DNA of 34,530 nucleotides from Xenococcus sp. MO_188.B8 (GTDB lineage Bacteria; Cyanobacteriota; Cyanobacteriia; Cyanobacteriales; Xenococcaceae). Shown here piece after piece: positions 9,101-15,582 of the stretch. Made by a program: the position numbers and the translations under genes. The notes beneath the pieces were generated by a model. The model searched no databases, was not told where the DNA came from, and saw only the letters and a program-made list of their open reading frames with translations. Where the stretch lies: assembly GCA_030065615.1 (NCBI GenBank), contig JASJDR010000092.1:1-34530 (forward strand). Reading direction: 5' to 3'. Each line of letters starts with the position of its first letter. The first letter of the stretch is position 1.

Positions 9101-10762
9101 TGGTTTTACTCCTAGCGAGCGCAAGTAGCGTGCTAACTGATTTGCCCTGGCGTTGAGTTCTCTATAGGTCAGTTGCTTATCTTCAAACACTACCGCCACC
9201 GCATCTGGTGTTTTTTCTACTTGTTCCTCAAACAACTGATGAATACATTTATCAGATGGATATTCACTCTTTGTATCATTCCATTCCACTAATAACTGAT
9301 GCTTTTCTGCTGGAGTAAGTAATGGCAATTCACCCACTCTTTGTTGAGGATTTTCCACAATTGCTGATAACAAGGTCTGGAAATGCCCCGCCATCTGGGT
9401 AATAGTGGCTGCGTCAAACAGGTCTGTTTTGTACGCGAATACACAAGATAGTCCTGCGGGTTCCTCGACAATATCCAGGGTTAAATCAAAAGCAGCGATG
9501 CCCCTATCCAACTGGAATTCCTGGAATTTTAAAGATTGTAGTTCTAAAGCTGCTTGGGGTATATTTCTCAATTGGAACAGCACCTGAAACAAAGGCGTGT
9601 GAATTAAATCCCTTTCTGGTTGCAGTTCCTCTACTAGCTTCTCCAAGGGAATCTCCTGATGAGCTATTGCTCCAGTGGCTACTTCCTTTACCCGAGCTAA
9701 CAGTTCTTTAAAAGTAGGATTGCCATCTAGCTGGGTGCGTAATACCAGAGTGTTTATGAAGAATCCAATCAGATTCTCGGTTTCTATGCGATCGCGACCC
9801 CCAATGGGAGAGCCGACAATAATATCTTCCTGTCCAGTATAACGATGGAGCAAGATCCCAAAAGCTGCCAGCAGGGTCATAAACAGTGTTACCCCTTCGG
9901 TGCGACTGAGGTCTTTGAGAGATTCACTCAGGTTCTTGGGTAATAATAAACCTTGTCTTGCTCCTTTATTGGTTTGAACCGCTGTTCGTGGTCGGTCAGT
10001 AGGCAATTCCAACACTGGTAAATCACCTGCAAGTTGTTTCTTCCAGTACTCAAGCTCAGATGCTAGCAAATTCCCTTGTAACCTTTGTTGTTGCCAATGA
10101 GCAAAATCAGCATATTGTATCGGTAACTCTGGCAGTGGCGAGGGCTTTCCAGTACAGAAAGCTTCATAGACTGTTGCTAATTCTCCCAGCAGAACTCCCA
10201 TGGACCAACCATCAAAAATAATGTGATGCATGGTCAACAACAGGATATGTTCTTCTTCGCCGAGTCTTAATAAGGTTGCTCTGATCAAGGGTAAGCGCGA
10301 TAGATCGAAGGGACGCTGAGCTTCTTCCGTTGTTAGCCTTCGTACTTCATTCTTACTATCTTCTGAAGAGAGATGAGAGAGTTCTATAATTGACAAAGTT
10401 AAGGCTAGATTCGAAGCAATCTCCTGAAAAATCTGCCCATCTGATTCTCGAAAACTCGTGCGTAGAATTTCGTGGCGACGCACAATTTCATTGAGACTTT
10501 TTTCTAATACGTTTATATTTAGTCTACCGGTAAGCTTCAGATTGCTGGGACGATTGTAAGCTAGATTGCCCGGTTCTAGCTGGTCGAGCAACCACATTCG
10601 AGTTTGAGCAGAAGAGAGTGGTGCAGAATATTGTCGTCTTCTCTTTTTGATGCCAATGTTCTCTTGACCCTCAGCATTAACAGCCTTTTGTTTGAGTTTT
10701 TGTTCTAGAATAGCGCGCTTTGCTGGTGAAAGTTCAGCAATCCTTAGGTTAACGTCTTTCAT
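3164..10762 (-). CDS. Dimodular NRPS, C-A(Gly)-PCP-C-A-PCP-TE
   Basis: A 2532-aa assembly-line enzyme. Domains: C1 about 45-490 (HHIIFDG, H180); A1 500-1020; PCP1 with LGGHS, phosphopantetheine Ser1065; C2 1115-1550 (HHIISDG); A2 1570-2105; PCP2 Ser2152; thioesterase 2200-2532 with GLSTGG (Ser2282), Asp2309 and His2506. The A1 pocket residues read D-I-L-Q-L-G-L-I-W-K, the signature I know for glycine. The A2 pocket reads D-P-R-H-F-G-F-Q-V-K within an AHDPLLRD core, which I cannot assign. Starting with a C domain, it should accept an acyl group, plausibly from the upstream PKS or the ligase carrier protein, and TE releases the product. A 24-codon repeat element is inserted in frame in A1 (about residues 872-895). 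The start is certain: ATG overlaps the stop of the upstream stub (TAATG) with GGAGG 8 nt before it. No epimerase or methyltransferase domain is present. Confidence 0.95.
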   Translation of the reverse strand: MKDVNLRIAELSPAKRAILEQKLKQKAVNAEGQENIGIKKRRRQYSAPLSSAQTRMWLLDQLEPGNLAYNRPSNLKLTGRLNINVLEKSLNEIVRRHEILRTSFRESDGQIFQEIASNLALTLSIIELSHLSSEDSKNEVRRLTTEEAQRPFDLSRLPLIRATLLRLGEEEHILLLTMHHIIFDGWSMGVLLGELATVYEAFCTGKPSPLPELPIQYADFAHWQQQRLQGNLLASELEYWKKQLAGDLPVLELPTDRPRTAVQTNKGARQGLLLPKNLSESLKDLSRTEGVTLFMTLLAAFGILLHRYTGQEDIIVGSPIGGRDRIETENLIGFFINTLVLRTQLDGNPTFKELLARVKEVATGAIAHQEIPLEKLVEELQPERDLIHTPLFQVLFQLRNIPQAALELQSLKFQEFQLDRGIAAFDLTLDIVEEPAGLSCVFAYKTDLFDAATITQMAGHFQTLLSAIVENPQQRVGELPLLTPAEKHQLLVEWNDTKSEYPSDKCIHQLFEEQVEKTPDAVAVVFEDKQLTYRELNARANQLARYLRSLGVKPEVLVGICLERSLEMVVGLLAILKAGGAYVPIAPALPTERIAYMLENSQARVLLTQQDLFEWLPKLKTQVVYLDSQKETIAQENSQNLTSGLTASNLVYVTYTSGSTGAPKGVQIEHRSMVNFLSSISFKLGITPNDTLLSVTTISFDISVLEIFGPLTVGARLVLVSREVASDGTQLLKALKESTATVMQGTPVTWRLLLAAGWVHSERLKILCGGETWSPELANQLLERGSGLWNLYGPTETTIWSSTFKVESIEGSISIGRPIANTEFYILDAHHQPVPIGVPGELFIGGDGLARGYLNRPELTQEKFIPNPFDKSKVKSQKRRNPASAKDARERPPRQSKLLYKTGDLARYLPDGNIECLGRIDSQVKIRGFRIELGEIESVLSSHPQIQQAVVIAREDVPRDKRLVAYIVSSDKSITSSQLRQFLKQKLPEYMVPSAFILLENLPLTPNGKVDRRALPIPEVELIREGEYVAPHTATEEIIANLFAGVLKIENVGIHDNFFELGGHSLLATQLVSRLRKTLSVKLPLRSLFEAPTVGQLAEQINTATRGNIAPIRPVSRDKNLPLSFAQQRLWFLDQLEGKSPAYNMPMALRLMGKLNVAALEQALAEIIQRHETLRTKFSIINGSPVQVINFTGKFTLPIVEVKHSEEVERLVNQERSQPFDLVKELLIRVKLLRLNSSEHLLLITLHHIISDGWSMGILSRELTALYSAFCQGNPSPLSELPIQYADFAAWQQEKFTTKVLETQLAYWRKQLLGALPGLELTTDKPRPAVQTFTGKRESLLLRENLSKSLVTLSQQEGVTLFMTLLAAFKILLSRWSGSEDIVVGSPVAGRNRPEIEPLIGFFINTLVLRTNLGDNPSFRSLLGRVKEVALGAIEYQDMPFEKLVEELQPERSLSHTPLFQVWFNMINLENNPLELPGLKVERLSKSDAASKFDLTLYVRKTDSCIKLDLVYNADLFTSERMVEMLHQLEHLLGQIVEHPTKRIDQFSLVTPKIAKYLPNPQDPLIAKKQETIPARFIHQVKARPQHLAIVDSQNKLNYDTLDKLSNKLANYLILQGIQPQDTVAIYGHRSAPLVVALIGILKAGAAFMILDPAYPASRLVDCMEMAKPKGWICLEAAGEISSALEAHLKSGSLKFRLTLSPTFSTDQDHSLIGHVSQAPKVEIADDSLAYIAFTSGTTGTPKGILGTHAPLSHFLQWHTHTFNLQSSDRFSLLGGLAHDPLLRDIFTPLWLGATLYIPTQEEIETPGQLKFWMAQYQITIAHLTPAMGQLLRMPSPTESNSQLNSLRYAFFGGDVLTQQDVAGLKEIAPQATSVNFYGTTETPQVMGYYVVPKIAQPEINASEPKTSSAPDSFTSLEGKPPIGVGIEGAQLLVVKNLQQLASISEVGEIYVRTPYLAKGYLSAPNKARFIQNPFSKVPGDRLYRTGDLGRYRPDGQVEYLGRIDSQIKLRGFRIELGDVETTISQHPAVQAATVVLLEKSDHDKCLVAYYVLRQDRNPIDSGDLRRFLNQQLPSYMVPSFFVALDELPLTPNGKIDRQSLPNLQSIRVQNNDDFAVPQNELERQLIDIWERVLTLKTVKVNDNFFDLGGHSLMAVQLFTEIEKIFGKKLPLATLFQATTVKALANIIRQKNWLAPWSSLVPIQPNGSKPPLFYMHAGGGNLLFYRDLALSLGSDQPVYGLQPRGLDGNITPSSNILEMAEFYISQIRTIQPEGPYYLAGLSTGGLIAWEIARQLEKQGQSVGLLALFDTYGPGYPKLLPLTTRLGSVITWVGIDVIRRVMRLPGNILSEIRNRGLRAAGFKVLEKFKLVKQFKNSDSRLQETRFNHQINKKIDKYKNVVMHPSKAEKTINLIITALLRKSSRPYYASAFTNGLFQSRKMLLPEEIQTVRAANFEARTIYRPQPFSGRAILFRASERPPGIIRDPNLGWQGLAAGGMKIYEISGTHTSIVKSPMLATILKRCLDEVKSDFSI
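8072..8150. repeat. STRR/hairpin element inserted in frame in the NRPS
   Basis: TTTTGAC occurs once at 8072-8078 and three times in tandem at 8130-8150. Between them lies a GC-rich hairpin with arms GGCGGA (8085-8090)/TCCGCC (8122-8127), TCCC/GGGA and GCGTC (8100-8104)/GACGC (8112-8116). The distance from the first to the last heptamer copy is exactly 72 bp, i.e. 24 codons. Removing it restores a normal adenylation-domain sequence, FDKSKLLYKTGDLA, so this is an in-frame insertion of a cyanobacterial repeat. Confidence 0.8.
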
Positions 10763-10989
10763 TATCCAATCCTCCGTCTGACTCTTTGGACGAAAGCTAC
10801 AATATCGGACCAGGAAATAAAGCCAATGTCTGGTAAGCCATAATGACTAGCAGCAAAACTAAAACCACTAATAAAAATACCGTCATAATACTTCGCTGCG
10901 ATTGATGCGGAAAAAACATCATAAACCCATATAAAAGGGATAATTTCTCTCTTTATCAGCTCTTGTTGTAAGCTATTTTTGTTCTGCAT
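10762..10989 (-). pseudogene. Isocitrate lyase/PEP mutase-family N-terminal fragment
   Basis: A 75-aa protein containing IPFIWVYDVFSASIA, then YYDGIFISGFSFAAS and GLPDIGFISWSDIV. This matches the first two beta-alpha units of the isocitrate lyase/PEP mutase TIM barrel (usually a VYDALSA segment, then VSGxxxAAS and GLPDxG); family members are about 250-300 aa. Everything after about residue 70, including the metal-binding Asp/Glu residues, is absent. It follows the ligase gene by 21 bp and its stop overlaps the NRPS start. Its last codons (RRRIG) are themselves the NRPS ribosome-binding region, which suggests an internal deletion fused the stub to the NRPS leader. It is probably inactive as an enzyme but may still couple translation. 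Confidence 0.6.
10771..10775 (-). promoter_or_regulatory. Shine-Dalgarno site of the NRPS
   Basis: GGAGG lies 8 nt upstream of the ATG at 10762 and inside the last codons of the PEP-mutase stub. It fixes the NRPS start and indicates translational coupling to the upstream frame. Confidence 0.75.
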
Positions 10990-11010
10990 AACCTAAATAA
11001 CACTCTAAAA

Positions 11011-12693
11011 TTACATTTGGTTGATAAGTCTTTGAGCTTCCTCCTCTGTAAGAGATTCCAACTCGGCTAACAAACCCAGCATTTCCTCTGACTCCAATGT
11101 TTCAGCTTGATTTTGGACAATTTTCACTGCCATACTGGCAACAGTAGGTTGCTCAAAGAAGATGATAAAAGACAACTCAAACTGCATACTTTCTCGGATG
11201 CGATTAATTATTTGAGCTGCCAGAATAGAATCTCCTCCCAATTGGAAAAAGTTGTCATAGATGCCTACTTTTTCAACACCCAAAACACTCGACCATATTT
11301 TCACCAACTCCGCTTCTATACTGGTACGAGAAGCAACATACTCTGCTTTGGGTGCATTGGGATCTGATGCAGTTAGTTCCAGTTTCTCAGCTAAACCAAT
11401 GCGCTGCCGTTTTCCAGTTGGCCCTTTGGGTATTTCATCCAAAAATAGTACTACTCGGGGAACTTTAAAATCAGCCAGTCGTGCTGCTGCAAATTCTTTG
11501 ATTTCTTGTTCTGTGACTGATGCTCCATCTCGCAATACCACTGCGGCGGCTACATCTTCACCTAGGAGGACATGGGGAGCAGCAAAAGTAACTACCTGCT
11601 CTACAGCCGAATAATCTAACAATACTTCATCCACTTCCCTTGGGGAAATTTTCTCCCCACCACGGTTGATAATCTCTTTAATCCTCCCTTGAAGGAAAAG
11701 ATAACCATCAGTATCTAGATAACCGAGATCCCCCGTGCGAAACCAGCCATTGGTAAAAGCGCTCTCATTTGCTTGAGGATTGTTTTGATAACCAGCAGTA
11801 ACAGAAGCTCCTCGGATAACAACTTCCCCTATTTCCCCAGATGGGAGCAAATTATCTATTTCATCCATAATCCCTATTTCTGGGCCTGCTGCCATGCCGA
11901 CTGAACCAGGTTTGCGTATTCCAGGAGGCAGAGGATTACTAGCCATTTGATGAGAGGCTTCTGTCATTCCGTAGGATTCAATTACAGGAGCATTGAATAC
12001 TTGCTCTAGCTCCCTCATAATCTGAGGTGGCAGGGGAGCAGATGATGAGCGAATCAACCTGATAGGAGACTGGGCAATAATGTGGCGGTTAGCTTCAGCC
12101 CTTGCTAGAATCGCCTGATGCATGGTGGGAACAGCTGAATACCAAGTAGGGTAAGACTCTGAACACCAATCAAAGAATTTGGGAGCTTCAAAGCCTGCGG
12201 TACAAATAACACTGGCTCCAGCACTCAATGATGAAAGCAAAGCTCCCATAAGACCATGAATGTGAAACAAAGGCATTACGTTCAGACAGCGATCGCTTTC
12301 GGTTAAGTCCAAAGCAATACGAATATTACGGGCTGAAGTACAGAGATTCGCGTGAGTTAGAGGCACCATTTTGGGACGAGAAGTAGTGCCTGAAGTATGC
12401 AGTACCAAAGCTATGTCTTCTGGCTGGGCAAATTCGGTAGTTGCTGTACTCTTTACTTCAGCACCAGTAAGTGTAAAAATCCCCGCCTCTGCTTCAGTGA
12501 CAGGGGTTAGTTCGATGATGGGAATGTTGAGTTTTTTGGCAACACTTCTGGCTGGCTCTGCTACTCCCTGCTGAAGGATCAACACTTTAGCATGGAGATC
12601 TTTGAGGTAGAATTCAAATTCAGGGCCTCGATAACCTGGGTTGAGGGGGGCACAGGTAGCTGTAGAGGCAATCGCTAAAAAGGCCACTGCCAT
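11011..12693 (-). CDS. Acyl-AMP ligase fused to carrier protein, 5'-truncated by IS1
   Basis: A 560-aa remainder of an ANL-superfamily ligase with a C-terminal carrier protein. Motifs: P-loop HTSGTTSRPK (about 99-108), PLFHIHG (141-147), YGMTEAS (241-247), TGD (320-322), catalytic Lys at GPTGK (428), and the carrier motif LGGDS with Ser489. It would adenylate a carboxylic acid and load it on its own carrier arm, a typical starter or tailoring function next to an NRPS. The frame begins abruptly at LPNGPEM, normally 50-60 residues into such ligases. Immediately upstream is the IS1 inverted repeat at 12712, and an in-frame TAA comes from the IS. The ATG at 12693 is therefore a default start without its own leader, and expression and activity are doubtful. 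The adenylate-forming core is otherwise intact. Confidence 0.85.
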   Translation of the reverse strand: MAVAFLAIASTATCAPLNPGYRGPEFEFYLKDLHAKVLILQQGVAEPARSVAKKLNIPIIELTPVTEAEAGIFTLTGAEVKSTATTEFAQPEDIALVLHTSGTTSRPKMVPLTHANLCTSARNIRIALDLTESDRCLNVMPLFHIHGLMGALLSSLSAGASVICTAGFEAPKFFDWCSESYPTWYSAVPTMHQAILARAEANRHIIAQSPIRLIRSSSAPLPPQIMRELEQVFNAPVIESYGMTEASHQMASNPLPPGIRKPGSVGMAAGPEIGIMDEIDNLLPSGEIGEVVIRGASVTAGYQNNPQANESAFTNGWFRTGDLGYLDTDGYLFLQGRIKEIINRGGEKISPREVDEVLLDYSAVEQVVTFAAPHVLLGEDVAAAVVLRDGASVTEQEIKEFAAARLADFKVPRVVLFLDEIPKGPTGKRQRIGLAEKLELTASDPNAPKAEYVASRTSIEAELVKIWSSVLGVEKVGIYDNFFQLGGDSILAAQIINRIRESMQFELSFIIFFEQPTVASMAVKIVQNQAETLESEEMLGLLAELESLTEEEAQRLINQM

Positions 12694-12741
12694 TTCCGGC
12701 CCATTGGGAAGGGTAGTGTTGTAAATCTGTAGAAATAGTAT

Positions 12742-13278
12742 TTAGATATCTAGACCAAATTCATGTCTATTAATAAATAAGCCGATTACAATATCATGCA
12801 TTTCTTCTGATTTTGAGAAACAAATTGTTTGTCTAGCTAGACGTTTAATTCTGGTTCGTAACGTCAAGTGTTTGCGTTCTATTTTTTGCATCTTATACTT
12901 GCTTACTTGTCGGATTTCTGGTGGAATATGACGTTCATAAGTTTTTAAACCATCAGTATAAAATTTAGTAATTCCAAATGGTTCGAGAAGCTTTTTTAGT
13001 TTGAGAAACATCTCATCCGTTCTGGAACCTAAAACATATGCTAGTACTTCTCCTGTGTAGTGATCGATGCCATGCCACAACCATCTTTGATTTGCTTTTT
13101 TGCCCACAAAACTCTGCATTTCGTCTACTTCTACTTTAAATTTCCGAGAATGAGAGTTAGATTTGACTTTTTCCTCTATAGCTTCAAAGATTAATGGGAC
13201 AATTTCAATGGTTATCTCTTCTGATTTCTTTTTAGCTAAAGCTTTTTTGTTAACATTCTTGAGTTTTTTTCGTTTTTT
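12742..13278 (-). pseudogene. insB: IS1-family InsB reading frame (transposase catalytic part)
   Basis: This is the catalytic half of the IS1 transposase. The frame is open from 13278 to the stop at 12742. The block around VEVDEMQSFVGKK and RWLWHGIDHYTGEVLAYV carries the first catalytic Asp of VDE. YTDGLKTYERHIP carries the second Asp, and KIERKHLTLRTRIKRL with NRHEF carries the C-terminal signature. The ATG at 13119 lies after the first catalytic Asp, so a functional protein needs fusion to InsA by frameshifting. The InsB frame is +1 relative to InsA at runs of eight and seven A (13273-13280, 13264-13270), whereas classical IS1 uses a -1 shift. A one-base change in a homopolymer run may therefore have inactivated this copy. 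Confidence 0.75.
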
Positions 13279-13540
13279 TTATTTCTTTAATTACCGTAGA
13301 TGTGCTGACTTTTAATACTCTAGCTGTATCTCTAACTCCACTACCATTAACTGACATATCAGCTATTTTCTTTTTCACTGAACGCTTATGACCTTCGTAA
13401 CTATAATCGAGTAGAAAAGTACGGCGGAGACATTCTTCATTCCGACAGCAATATCGCTGCTTCCCCTCTCCTGATTTTCCATGTTTGACAACATTTGTAG
13501 AGTGGCAATCTGGGCAAGTTACAGTGATAAAAACAGTCAT
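13250..13540 (-). CDS. insA: IS1-family InsA
   Basis: A 96-aa protein with the InsA zinc-finger pattern near the N-terminus (CPDCHS, then RYCCRNEECLRRTF), followed by a helix-turn-helix-like segment (VSTSTVIKEIKK). In IS1, InsA binds the inverted repeats and represses transcription, and by frameshifting into insB gives the transposase InsAB'. The C-terminal lysine-rich codons coincide with the poly-A frameshift window. Start ATG 13540 lies about 70 bp inside the element's right end. Confidence 0.85.
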   Translation of the reverse strand: MTVFITVTCPDCHSTNVVKHGKSGEGKQRYCCRNEECLRRTFLLDYSYEGHKRSVKKKIADMSVNGSGVRDTARVLKVSTSTVIKEIKKTKKTQEC

Positions 13541-13597
13541 TAAAATTTCAAAGATATTTAGCTTTCTTACCTTAAGATATCACGTTTAACAACATGT

Positions 13598-15250
13598 TTA
13601 CAACACTACCCACAAAGGTTGTGGGCAATAATTCCAATATTTTGCTGGCATTATTATTCCTTGTAATTTCAAATTTTGTAATCGGTATAAATAGGTTGAA
13701 CCTATCATAATATGGTGAGCAAGATCATTAACCTTACGGTTATTAGGTTCAGCTAAGTAAGAATCCTTTACCCAGTTATTAAAAGCTCCCATCACTGGGC
13801 CACACCAGATTTGATAATCTATTTCCCGACCTTTCTCTCCAGTATTAGACCAGCGAGAAGATAGTCCTAAATAAGAACGGAAAATTAAAGCCATTTTACG
13901 CTTAGGATTATTTTCTGCTCTGGTAATTTGTTCTGGGTCTCGTTGGTTAAAATAAGTAACGGTATCTTGCCAAACTTCCTCTAAAGTTTTTCTAAAGATT
14001 TGTTTCTCTAGTTTTTCTCTTTCTACTGTAGGGATTTCCTCAATAGAGTTATAGTTTATATAGTAGTCAAAGAGTCTCCGAGATCGCATACCAAACATTG
14101 TACCCCGTTTTAGTACTTGTAATTTGACTCCCATTTCAAACATATCAGCCGCCGGAGCCATCATTACATCGGTCATTTCTGTTTGAGCGAGTAATCGTTT
14201 AGTATGTTTTGAAGCACCTGCTTCGATGCAAGATTGATTAATTGAACCTGTCACCACATAAGCAGCGCCCATCATAAATGCACCTAATGCTGATTGTGGG
14301 GTACCAATTCCTCCTGCTGCTCCAACTCTCACAGGAGTTTTGTAATTATATTTTTCTTGAATTTCATCCCGTAGTGCGAGAATAGAAGGTAATAGACAAA
14401 CTAAGGGACGGTTATCGGTATGTCCTCCAGAATCAGCTTCTACAGTAATATCATCTGCCATTGGTACTTCAGAAGCTAATTTTGCTTGTAACTCAGTTAT
14501 TAATCCTTGAGATACTAATTGTTTGAGTATTTTTTCTGGTGCAGGTTGCAGAAATTTTGTAGCTACTTCTCGACGAGAAATTTTAGCAATAACTTTATTA
14601 TTAATCTCGATTTGATGACTAGAATTTACACTTAAACCTGCTACTCGGTAATAAACAATATTAGGAGTTAAATCTAAAAAGGCAGATGCTTCTACAGTAT
14701 TGACTTGATATTGTAAATATAAGTCAACTGTTCTTTCTTCAATAGCTAATTCACTGGGGCTATGGATTAAGTTAAAGCAGTAGGGTTTATCAGGTAAAGC
14801 ATCTTGAATAGTATGAATTACTTTTTCAATTCTATCAGGAACTAAACCCGCAGCACCAAAGGAACTTAAGATATTTTCTTTGCCTAATGCAATTACTAAT
14901 TCTTTTGAAGCAATACCATTAGCCATTGCGCCTGTCATATAGGCATATTTCACTTGATGAAAGTCTAAAAAACTAGGATCGCCTAACTGTTGAGTAAGTA
15001 AAGGAGGAATAGCGGTTAAGGTTTCAATTTCTTGAGATCTCCCATTATTACTATCACCTAAGTAACCATGATTCGTAACACCAATTTGACCTTTTTTTCT
15101 CACAAAATAACAAGGTTGCTTTAGGTTTAATAGTTTAGCTTTAATCCCCTCTCCATCAAAACTAATTGAATCATCAGAGCCTATCCAAACAGGATTTTGA
15201 CTATGATTTTCAGGAACAGTTATTTGATTATTTATTGAAATAATAGACAT
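13598..15250 (-). CDS. pfaD: PfaD-type enoyl reductase, 3' end interrupted by IS1
   Basis: The 550-aa protein is the stand-alone, FMN-dependent TIM-barrel enoyl reductase of PUFA-synthase-type PKSs (related to nitronate monooxygenases). Visible features are MTGAMANGI (about 105-113), SFGAAG (130-135), the EADSGGHTDNRP motif (271-282, His277), VRVGAAGGIGTP (307-318), MMGAAYVVTGSINQS (326-340) and a C-terminal WCGPxMGAFN-type segment. It reduces enoyl-ACP intermediates to saturated ones or sets the double-bond pattern. Its last codons (VVL and stop) are read from the IS1 terminal repeat. The usual length is about 540 aa, so only a few residues were probably lost. It lies 92 bp after the flavoprotein remnant. 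No clear ribosome binding site precedes the ATG. Confidence 0.92.
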   Translation of the reverse strand: MSIISINNQITVPENHSQNPVWIGSDDSISFDGEGIKAKLLNLKQPCYFVRKKGQIGVTNHGYLGDSNNGRSQEIETLTAIPPLLTQQLGDPSFLDFHQVKYAYMTGAMANGIASKELVIALGKENILSSFGAAGLVPDRIEKVIHTIQDALPDKPYCFNLIHSPSELAIEERTVDLYLQYQVNTVEASAFLDLTPNIVYYRVAGLSVNSSHQIEINNKVIAKISRREVATKFLQPAPEKILKQLVSQGLITELQAKLASEVPMADDITVEADSGGHTDNRPLVCLLPSILALRDEIQEKYNYKTPVRVGAAGGIGTPQSALGAFMMGAAYVVTGSINQSCIEAGASKHTKRLLAQTEMTDVMMAPAADMFEMGVKLQVLKRGTMFGMRSRRLFDYYINYNSIEEIPTVEREKLEKQIFRKTLEEVWQDTVTYFNQRDPEQITRAENNPKRKMALIFRSYLGLSSRWSNTGEKGREIDYQIWCGPVMGAFNNWVKDSYLAEPNNRKVNDLAHHIMIGSTYLYRLQNLKLQGIIMPAKYWNYCPQPLWVVL

Positions 15251-15342
15251 TGTTTATTGTTATAAAGTGAACTATGTAATTAGATATTTTTATTAACTAA
15301 AAATACTTTTGCACTAAAAAATTTGAATATTCAACTACGCTA

Positions 15343-15582
15343 TCAATAAAGGAAAAATTCAAAAGTAGATTTATAAGAAGAATTAAAGAAAGTTGTACCT
15401 AATTCATAAGAACGGCCATCAATAAGAATAGTATTAGACTTACCCCCTGGCCTATCTGAATTTTCTAAAATTTGGATATTTTGATATCCTTTTTGTTTTA
15501 AAGCATTAGCTGCTGATAAACCTGCCGCACCAGCACCTATGATCACAATTTTTATGTTTTTATCAAATTTAGTATTACTCAT
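15343..15582 (-). pseudogene. FAD-dependent oxidoreductase, N-terminal remnant
   Basis: The 79-codon frame contains KIVIIGAGAAGLSAANALK, ILENSDRPGGKS and an RSYELGTTFF-like segment. This is the FAD-binding Rossmann fold of flavin amine oxidase/phytoene desaturase-like proteins, which are normally 400-550 aa. Homology-like sequence appears to continue for about 20 codons in another frame beyond the stop near 15343 (IDSVVEYSNFLVQKYF, then a stop), so a frameshift followed by deletion is likely. The ATG overlaps the end of the KS-CLF-AT-DH gene by 8 bp and has AAGGAG 7 nt upstream, so the intact gene was translationally coupled to the PKS. It is presumably inactive now, and a redox tailoring step has been lost. 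Confidence 0.75.

Larger units (their letters stand above)
12712..13610 (-). mobile_element. IS1-family insertion sequence
   Basis: An 899-bp element bounded by inverted repeats GGTAGTGTTGTAAA (12712-12725) and its reverse complement (13597-13610), containing insA- and insB-like frames. The flanks differ (ATTGGGAAG on the left, CACAAAGGT on the right), so the usual 8-9 bp target duplication is missing. On the right the element interrupts the 3' end of pfaD; on the left it removes the 5' end of the ligase. This suggests an IS-mediated deletion rather than a simple insertion. Confidence 0.85.
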
